Below are positions 31,877 to 36,246 of a stretch of DNA of 36,246 nt, in pieces (positions within the stretch are counted from its first letter, which is position 1; each line of letters begins with the position of its first letter). The position numbers and the translations under genes are program-made. Under the pieces are notes generated by a model, which saw only the letters and a program-made list of their open reading frames with translations, ran no database searches and was not told the DNA's origin. This DNA is from Clostridia bacterium (lineage in GTDB: Bacteria; Bacillota; Clostridia; Oscillospirales; CAG-272). The stretch lies in assembly GCA_017532025.1 (NCBI GenBank), contig JAFXJX010000015.1, positions 1 through 36,246 of the forward strand, written 5' to 3'.

Positions 31877-31906
31877 GAAAAAAGCCCTTGAAAAAGAGCT
31901 TTTTTC
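31877..31906 (-). terminator. Terminator of glmM-glmS
   Basis: On the minus strand GAAAAAAGCTCTT pairs with AAGGGCTTTTTTC around a short loop, ending in a T-run. It lies beyond the MITE copy 2, i.e. the MITE is inside the glmS 3' UTR. Confidence 0.6.
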
Positions 31907-31933
31907 TTTGAAATTTGTTGTTTTTTCGTTTTC

Positions 31934-32140
31934 GTCACATTGAGCGGCAGATATTTTACGTGTCATCCTGAGTGGAGACTGCCCGAGATCCCGCTTCACC
32001 GGATGGTTCGCGCTTTTGTGCAACGGCACAAAAGTTCGACTTCGCTCAGGATGACACGGGCAGTCGGAATCGAACTGCGAAGCAACGCCGAGCGCAAGCG
32101 AAGGCGGGATCTCGAAAAAAATCAACCGGATTATGTGATA
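31934..32140. mobile_element. MITE-like element, copy 2 (about 207 bp)
   Basis: Same element as 10475-10682, same orientation. The 5' part (GATATTTTACGTGTCATCCT onward) is nearly identical between copies, with most differences near the two ends and in the loops. Its inverted ends are CGTCACATTGAGCGG and the complement of the terminal ATCAACC...TATGTGATA. No coding capacity; the chance frame ending near 31853 is spurious. Confidence 0.8.
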
Positions 32141-32148
32141 TGGCTTTT

Positions 32149-33981
32149 TTATTCCACTGTGACCGACTTGGCAAGGTTGCGGGGTTTATCCACGTCAAGC
32201 CCTTTGGCAAGGGAAATGTGGTAAGCAAAAAGCTGAAGCGGAATGACCGAGAGGGAAGCGGAAAAGATGGGATCTGTCTCGGGCAGGATCACGGAGAATG
32301 CGGCATTTTGCAAAAGGGCGGGATTGTCCCCGAAGGTGAGTGCCAGGATGTCAGCACCCCGGCAAATAACCTCGGCGGTGTTGGACACTGTTTTTTCGTA
32401 AAGCGTGGGCTGTGTGGCAAGAGAGACCACAAGCGTTCCTTTTTCGATGAGCGAGATTGTGCCGTGCTTGAGTTCACCTGCGGCATAAGCCTCCGAATGG
32501 ATATAGGATATTTCCTTGAGCTTCAAAGAGCCCTCTAAAGCGGCGGCATAGTCGATGCCTCTGCCGATGAAAAAAATATCCTTTTTTTCTTTGCATTTGT
32601 TGGCAAACTGTTTGATGCTTTCTTGCTCGGCAAGCAGCATTTCGATTTTTTCAGGGAGACTTTTGAGCTCTTTGACGAGTTTGGCAAAGTCTTCTTTGGT
32701 AACGGTGGCTCGCACAAGTGCCAAGCGGAGTGCCACAAGATAGAGCGTGGCAAGCTGTGCGCTATAGGCTTTGGTGGTGGCAACTGAAATTTCAGGGCCT
32801 GCGTGGGTGTGGATCACACTGTCTGCTTCGCGTGCAATGGTGCTGCCGATGACGTTGACAATGGCAACGGTAAAAAGTCCTTGGCGCTTGGCTTCGCGCA
32901 GGGCAGCGAGGGTGTCTGCCGTTTCGCCCGATTGGCTGATGGCAATGCAAAATGAATCTTTTTCCAAAATCGGCTCGCGGTAGCGAAATTCGCTGGCAAG
33001 GTCAACCTCCACGGGAATGCGCGCGAGTTTTTCGATGACGTATTTGCCCACAACCCCTGCGTGGTAAGCTGAGCCGCAGGCGACGATATGAATTTTGCGA
33101 AGATTTTTGATGGCATCCTCTGAAAGCGCAAGCTCGTCGAGCGAGATATTGCCGTCTGTGATGCGCGGGAAAACGGTGTTTCGGATGGCGGCGGGTTGCT
33201 CGTGAATTTCTTTTAGCATGAAATGCGCAAACCCGTTCTTTTCGGCAGCTTCGGGATCCCATCCGATGTGGACTGCTTCTTTTGCGGTTTCTTTCAGGTT
33301 GAGATGATACACCTTAACGCTGTCTTTTTGAATTTCGGCGATTTCATCATTGTCAATATATATGACATCATGCGTGTGCTTCAGAATGGCAGGGGCATCG
33401 GAGGCAATAAAGTTTTCACCTTGACCAAGCCCTACGGCAAGAGGACTGTCTTTTCTGGCGGCAAAGACGGTATTGGGGCAATCGGCAAACAGGATGCCGA
33501 AGGCGTATGAGCCTTTGACGCGGGAAAGCGTCATGCTGATGGCTTTTTTGGGGTCTTTTTCGCTCTTGTAATAATAGTCAAGCAGATGCACCGCCACCTC
33601 GGTGTCGGTATGGGAGAGGAAAGTGTAGCCGCGCGAAGTGAGCTCTTGGCGCAAATCACCGTGGTTTTCAATGATGCCGTTATGCACAAGGGCAATGGTG
33701 CGGCTTGCGTTATAGTGCGGATGGGCGTTCTCTGTATTGGGCTCGCCGTGGGTTGCCCAACGGGTATGGCCGATGCCGATGTTGCCTTGTGGTTTTTGAT
33801 CCAGCACAAGAGATTCGAGTGCCGAAAGTCTTCCTTGGGTTTTGATGACCTTGATTTCAACTTCCTTGCCTAAGACGGCAATGCCTGCCGAGTCGTAGCC
33901 TCGGTATTCAAGCTTTTTCAGACTGTCGATCAAAACAGGCGCGGCATTCAAGTTGCCGACATATCCCACAATTCCGCACAT
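32149..33981 (-). CDS. glmS: Glucosamine-6-phosphate synthase
   Basis: 610 residues from ATG 33981 with AGGAG 5 nt upstream. The amidotransferase nucleophile Cys2 is in MCGIVGYVG, followed by YRGYDSAGIAV, GHTRWATHGEP and HNGIIEN. Two SIS domains: ISQSGETADTLAALREAK, and SYIHSEAYAAGELKHGTISL near 485-505. The C-terminal KGLDVDKPRNLAKSVTVE is the conserved tail. The enzyme converts fructose-6-phosphate and glutamine to glucosamine-6-phosphate, feeding UDP-GlcNAc. It follows glmM by 10 nt, so they are co-transcribed. There is no room for a glmS ribozyme in that gap. The MITE lies just after its stop. Confidence 0.97.
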   Translation of the reverse strand: MCGIVGYVGNLNAAPVLIDSLKKLEYRGYDSAGIAVLGKEVEIKVIKTQGRLSALESLVLDQKPQGNIGIGHTRWATHGEPNTENAHPHYNASRTIALVHNGIIENHGDLRQELTSRGYTFLSHTDTEVAVHLLDYYYKSEKDPKKAISMTLSRVKGSYAFGILFADCPNTVFAARKDSPLAVGLGQGENFIASDAPAILKHTHDVIYIDNDEIAEIQKDSVKVYHLNLKETAKEAVHIGWDPEAAEKNGFAHFMLKEIHEQPAAIRNTVFPRITDGNISLDELALSEDAIKNLRKIHIVACGSAYHAGVVGKYVIEKLARIPVEVDLASEFRYREPILEKDSFCIAISQSGETADTLAALREAKRQGLFTVAIVNVIGSTIAREADSVIHTHAGPEISVATTKAYSAQLATLYLVALRLALVRATVTKEDFAKLVKELKSLPEKIEMLLAEQESIKQFANKCKEKKDIFFIGRGIDYAAALEGSLKLKEISYIHSEAYAAGELKHGTISLIEKGTLVVSLATQPTLYEKTVSNTAEVICRGADILALTFGDNPALLQNAAFSVILPETDPIFSASLSVIPLQLFAYHISLAKGLDVDKPRNLAKSVTVE

Positions 33982-33991
33982 AAAGTCTCCT

Positions 33992-35335
33992 TTATTTATT
34001 AGCTTCGATATGAGAAAGAACGGTGACGATGGCGTTCACAACGCTCTCGCAAAGCTCACTGCTTTCCGCTTCTGCCATGACGCGAATCAGCGGCTCTGTG
34101 CCGCTGGCGCGCACGAGAATTCTGCCGCTGCTGCCGAGAATGGCTTCCTGCTCGGCAATGACTTGGGCAAGAGCGGGGGAGGAAAGGAGTTTTTTCTGAT
34201 CGCTCACACGGACGTTTTTGAGAAGCTGCGGATATATGGTCACTTCATCGGCGAGGTGCGAAAGCGTTTCCTTGCGTTCCAGCATCACCTCCACGATTTT
34301 GAGCGCGGTGAGAATGCCGTCGCCTGTGGTGGCGTATTTGCCAAAGATGATGTGTCCCGATTCTTCACCGCCGAGACGGTAGCCGTTTTGTTGCATGGCT
34401 TCGTACACGAAGCGGTCTCCAACCGCAGTTTTGACCGTGTTGATGCCGACATTTTCAAGCGCTTTATACAAGCCGATGTTACTCATAATCGTGGTAACAA
34501 CCGTGTTGCCGGCAAGTTCGCCGCGTTCTTTCATGTACTTGCCGCAAAGATAAAGAATGCGGTCGCCCGAAATCACGCGTCCGGTGTTATCGACTGCAAG
34601 GCAACGGTCGGCGTCACCGTCGAAAGCAAAGCCGACGTCAAGATTCTTTTCCTTGACGAGTGCAACGAGCGATTCGATATGCGTGGAGCCGCAATCTTTG
34701 TTAATGTTCAAACCGTTCGGCGCGTTGTTTATGGTGTAGGTTTTGGCACCGAGCGCTTCGAAGACTGATCTTGCAATATTCCACGCGCTGCCGTTGGCGC
34801 AGTCAAGACCGATCGAGAGTTTTTTGAAGGAGCGTGTGGCGAGCGAAATCAAATAGCCGATGTAGCGGTTTCTGCCCGCAGAATAGTCGTAGGTGGCGCC
34901 GATGTTTTCTTTTTGCGCAAGCGGCGGCTCGGGGCGGTTGCCGTCGAGATAAGCTTCGATTTCGTCGGTGATCTCCTCGCCCATTTTTTCACCCGAAGCG
35001 GAAATCAGCTTGATGCCGTTGTCATAATAGGGATTGTGGCTTGCCGAGATCATAATGCCGCAATCGAACCCATCTGCGCGCACCACATAGGCAACAGAGG
35101 GAGTGGTGGTAACGTGAAGCAGATACGCTTCCGCACCCGATGCGGTGAGGCCGGCAACGAGCGCGTATTCAAACATATAGCTCGAGCGGCGGGTGTCTTT
35201 ACCGATCACCACGCGGCAGGGGTGTTCTTTGGAAAAGAGATAGCCGATATAGCGTCCGATGCGGAAGGCGTGATCGGCTGTGAGTGTGATGTTGGCTTCG
35301 CCGCGAAAGCCGTCTGTACCGAAATATTTACCCAT
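33992..35335 (-). CDS. glmM: Phosphoglucosamine mutase
   Basis: 447 residues from ATG 35335 (MGKYFGTDGFRG), AAGGA 9 nt upstream; another ATG two codons earlier (35341) is too close to the ribosome binding site. Active-site loop ISASHNPYYDNG with the phosphoserine at S99; Mg-binding DGDADR at 239-244; sugar loop GGEESGHI; phosphate loop RASGTEPLIRVM near the C-terminus. It converts glucosamine-6-phosphate to glucosamine-1-phosphate, the step after GlmS, in the cytoplasm. glmM precedes glmS on one transcript driven by a perfect consensus promoter. Confidence 0.97.
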   Translation of the reverse strand: MGKYFGTDGFRGEANITLTADHAFRIGRYIGYLFSKEHPCRVVIGKDTRRSSYMFEYALVAGLTASGAEAYLLHVTTTPSVAYVVRADGFDCGIMISASHNPYYDNGIKLISASGEKMGEEITDEIEAYLDGNRPEPPLAQKENIGATYDYSAGRNRYIGYLISLATRSFKKLSIGLDCANGSAWNIARSVFEALGAKTYTINNAPNGLNINKDCGSTHIESLVALVKEKNLDVGFAFDGDADRCLAVDNTGRVISGDRILYLCGKYMKERGELAGNTVVTTIMSNIGLYKALENVGINTVKTAVGDRFVYEAMQQNGYRLGGEESGHIIFGKYATTGDGILTALKIVEVMLERKETLSHLADEVTIYPQLLKNVRVSDQKKLLSSPALAQVIAEQEAILGSSGRILVRASGTEPLIRVMAEAESSELCESVVNAIVTVLSHIEANK

Positions 35336-35378
35336 AGTCATAATTCCTTGTCTGTAAAATATGGATTTTGGTATTGTT

Positions 35379-35407
35379 ATTATATATGAGATTTTGCATT
35401 TTGTCAA
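35379..35407 (-). promoter_or_regulatory. Consensus promoter of glmM-glmS
   Basis: Minus strand TTGACA (35407-35402), 17 bp, TATAAT (35384-35379). Strong constitutive type. Confidence 0.85.
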
Positions 35408-35486
35408 TCATATGATGAATGAATAGCAAACTATTGCGCTATGTGCTATGCTATGCAGGAAACGGAAAGAGATTTATAGAGCGCTT

Positions 35487-35513
35487 TTAGCAATCAAGTG
35501 CTAAGTGTGCTAA
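35487..35513 (+). promoter_or_regulatory. Upstream degenerate CIRCE-like element
   Basis: TTAGCAATC-N9-GTGTGCTAA: each arm differs by one base from the HrcA operator TTAGCACTC-N9-GAGTGCTAA. It lies about 100 bp upstream of the promoter-proximal copy. Confidence 0.55.
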
Positions 35514-35540
35514 TGTTTACAATTTAGAAACAAAAAGAGT

Positions 35541-35569
35541 TCGAATTGTTCATAATTTTGTGATAGGAT
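35541..35569 (+). promoter_or_regulatory. Probable hsp20 promoter
   Basis: -10 TAGGAT (35564-35569) preceded by TGTGA; the -35 is poor (TTCGAA, 18-bp spacer), so the extended -10 probably carries recognition. The CIRCE begins 14 bp after it. Confidence 0.45.
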
Positions 35570-35583
35570 AAGGGTACAGAAGA

Positions 35584-35610
35584 TAAGCACTCAAAACATT
35601 AGAGTGCTAA
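35584..35610 (+). promoter_or_regulatory. CIRCE element (HrcA operator) of hsp20
   Basis: TAAGCACTC-AAAACATTA-GAGTGCTAA: the right arm is perfect, the left arm has one mismatch to TTAGCACTC, and the spacer is exactly 9. It is placed at the expected transcription start, so HrcA would repress hsp20 and release it on heat shock. Confidence 0.9.
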
Positions 35611-35671
35611 CTTCTGCAACTCAATCAAAACAAAATCATCAATACAGGTATGATATCAAGGAGGTAACGAT

Positions 35672-36085
35672 ATGTTTTTAACACCTATGACACACAGAAC
35701 AGTATCCGACTTTTTCTCGGATTTTGACCGCATGGAACGAGCGTTTTTTGACAGCACAAGTTCCTTTGTCACCGATATTTTGGATACCGGCGACAGTTAC
35801 CGTCTCGACATGGAGCTTCCCGGCTTCAAAAAAGAAGAGATCAAGGTTTCGCTGGAAGGAAAGCTTTTGACCGTTTCGGCAACACATGAGCCCACAGAAG
35901 AAAAGAAAGATTCGCCTCTCTATCTTCGCCGCGAGCGTCGTGTGGGCAGCGTGACGAGAAGCTTCACACTTTCGGGCATTGACACCGACGGCATTGAGGT
36001 TTTGCACGAAAACGGTGTGCTTTCGATTATTTTGCCCAAAACCAAGCCGATTAAACCCGAAATCAAGGAATTTGAGATCAAGTAA
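35672..36085 (+). CDS. Small heat shock protein, Hsp20/alpha-crystallin family
   Basis: 137 residues from ATG 35672 with AAGGAGG 7 nt upstream. A short N-terminal arm (about 1-38, including DFFSDFDRMERAFFD) is followed by the alpha-crystallin domain: YRLDMELPGFKKEEIKVSLE, the VSATHEP strand, RRERRVGSVTRSFTL and the signature ENGVLSIILPK; a short C-terminal extension follows, with PIKPEIKEFEIK. It forms oligomers that bind unfolding proteins in an ATP-independent way. Regulation by HrcA is shown by the CIRCE at its transcription start. The IS element begins 28 bp after its stop and seems to interrupt its terminator. Confidence 0.95.
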   Translation: MFLTPMTHRTVSDFFSDFDRMERAFFDSTSSFVTDILDTGDSYRLDMELPGFKKEEIKVSLEGKLLTVSATHEPTEEKKDSPLYLRRERRVGSVTRSFTLSGIDTDGIEVLHENGVLSIILPKTKPIKPEIKEFEIK

Positions 36086-36112
36086 AGAAAAAAAGGAATC
36101 TCACTTTTGATA

Positions 36113-36246
36113 TGCACCCCAAAAGTTAGACACTTTTGGAGGTGCATATTTTTTATGGCAAAGAAAGGACAAAATCAAAGAAGATACTCGACAGAATTCA
36201 AAGCGAGTGTTATAATAGATATGCGTAAGCATCGTCTGGGATATAG
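36113..36246 (+). mobile_element. Left end of an IS3-family (IS150-like) insertion sequence, partial
   Basis: Terminal TG at 36113 begins TGCACCCCAAAAGTTAGACA, the typical left inverted repeat of IS150-group elements, followed by the start of an OrfA. The stretch 36113-36146 folds into a hairpin containing the OrfA ribosome binding site. The right end lies outside the window. Confidence 0.85.
36155..36246 (+). CDS. IS3-family transposase OrfA, N-terminal 30 residues
   Basis: ATG 36155 with GGAGG 12 nt upstream; reads MAKKGQNQRRYSTEFKASVI, then IDMRKHRLGY, to the window edge. YSTEFKASVI is the beginning of the helix-turn-helix of IS3-type OrfA. The DDE domain (OrfB) would follow by programmed frameshift beyond the window. 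Confidence rests on the matching inverted repeat and this helix. Confidence 0.85.
   Translation, partial: MAKKGQNQRRYSTEFKASVIIDMRKHRLGY

Noticed and set aside
33982..33991. glmS ribozyme upstream of glmS
   Set aside because: The glmM-glmS gap is only 10 nt, so there is no space for the ribozyme.

Overview
The window looks like a chromosomal segment of an anaerobic, moderately GC-balanced Firmicute of the Clostridia, probably an uncultured gut-type lineage. The reasons are pyruvate:ferredoxin oxidoreductase, an anaerobic sulfatase-maturase-type radical SAM enzyme, Gram-positive AGGAGG ribosome binding sites, TTGACA/TATAAT promoters that often carry an extended -10 (TGTGA before the -10), a CIRCE/HrcA-type heat-shock operator, and a cytoplasmic GH78 rhamnosidase. 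This is inference from gene content; no rRNA or tRNA is present to fix the taxon.

Layout. 1-5.9 kb: 5' end of PFOR (minus); a zeta-toxin-like P-loop kinase coupled to a 58-residue partner; a small conserved-looking protein; an anSME-type radical SAM enzyme; two inverted pairs of REP-like hairpins; and a minus-strand unit (small Cys-rich ORF, Eis-like acetyltransferase, four-helix membrane protein). 5.9-11.8 kb: recG-prmC-cimA, then ddl behind a 208-bp MITE. 11.8-16.5 kb: an XRE repressor-like gene divergent from a 1366-residue surface protein, with shared operator-like repeats. 16.5-20.7 kb: a phosphatase-fold protein that has lost most metal ligands, thiI-ptp, and a glycine riboswitch ahead of an AGCS-family amino acid:sodium symporter.

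20.7-27.8 kb is the accessory part: GH78 alpha-L-rhamnosidase (minus) with a possible 29-codon leader ORF, a Cu/Zn-type SOD, an FMN/iron-sulfur-type flavoprotein, an unusual array of small hairpins, a low-GC membrane protein with a structured leader, an XRE+helical-repeat regulator, and a 5'-truncated RAYT (REP-associated transposase) that contains a copy of the same REP seen at 3.4-3.65 kb. 27.8-31.8 kb: a minus operon of an NSS sodium symporter (interrupted by an in-frame amber codon), a surface-anchored 5'-nucleotidase and a PAP2 phosphatase. 31.8-36.2 kb: a second MITE copy, glmM-glmS (amino sugar supply for the wall), an hsp20 gene under two CIRCE-like elements, and the left end of an IS3/IS150-type insertion sequence cut by the window edge.

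Wall precursor functions (glmM, glmS, ddl) and housekeeping RNA/DNA functions (recG, prmC, thiI) form the stable backbone. The novelty lies in three distinct dispersed-repeat families, the RAYT/REP pair, the amber-interrupted transporter, the degenerate phosphatase, and the XRE/surface-protein switch. No CRISPR array, prophage, rRNA or tRNA was seen.
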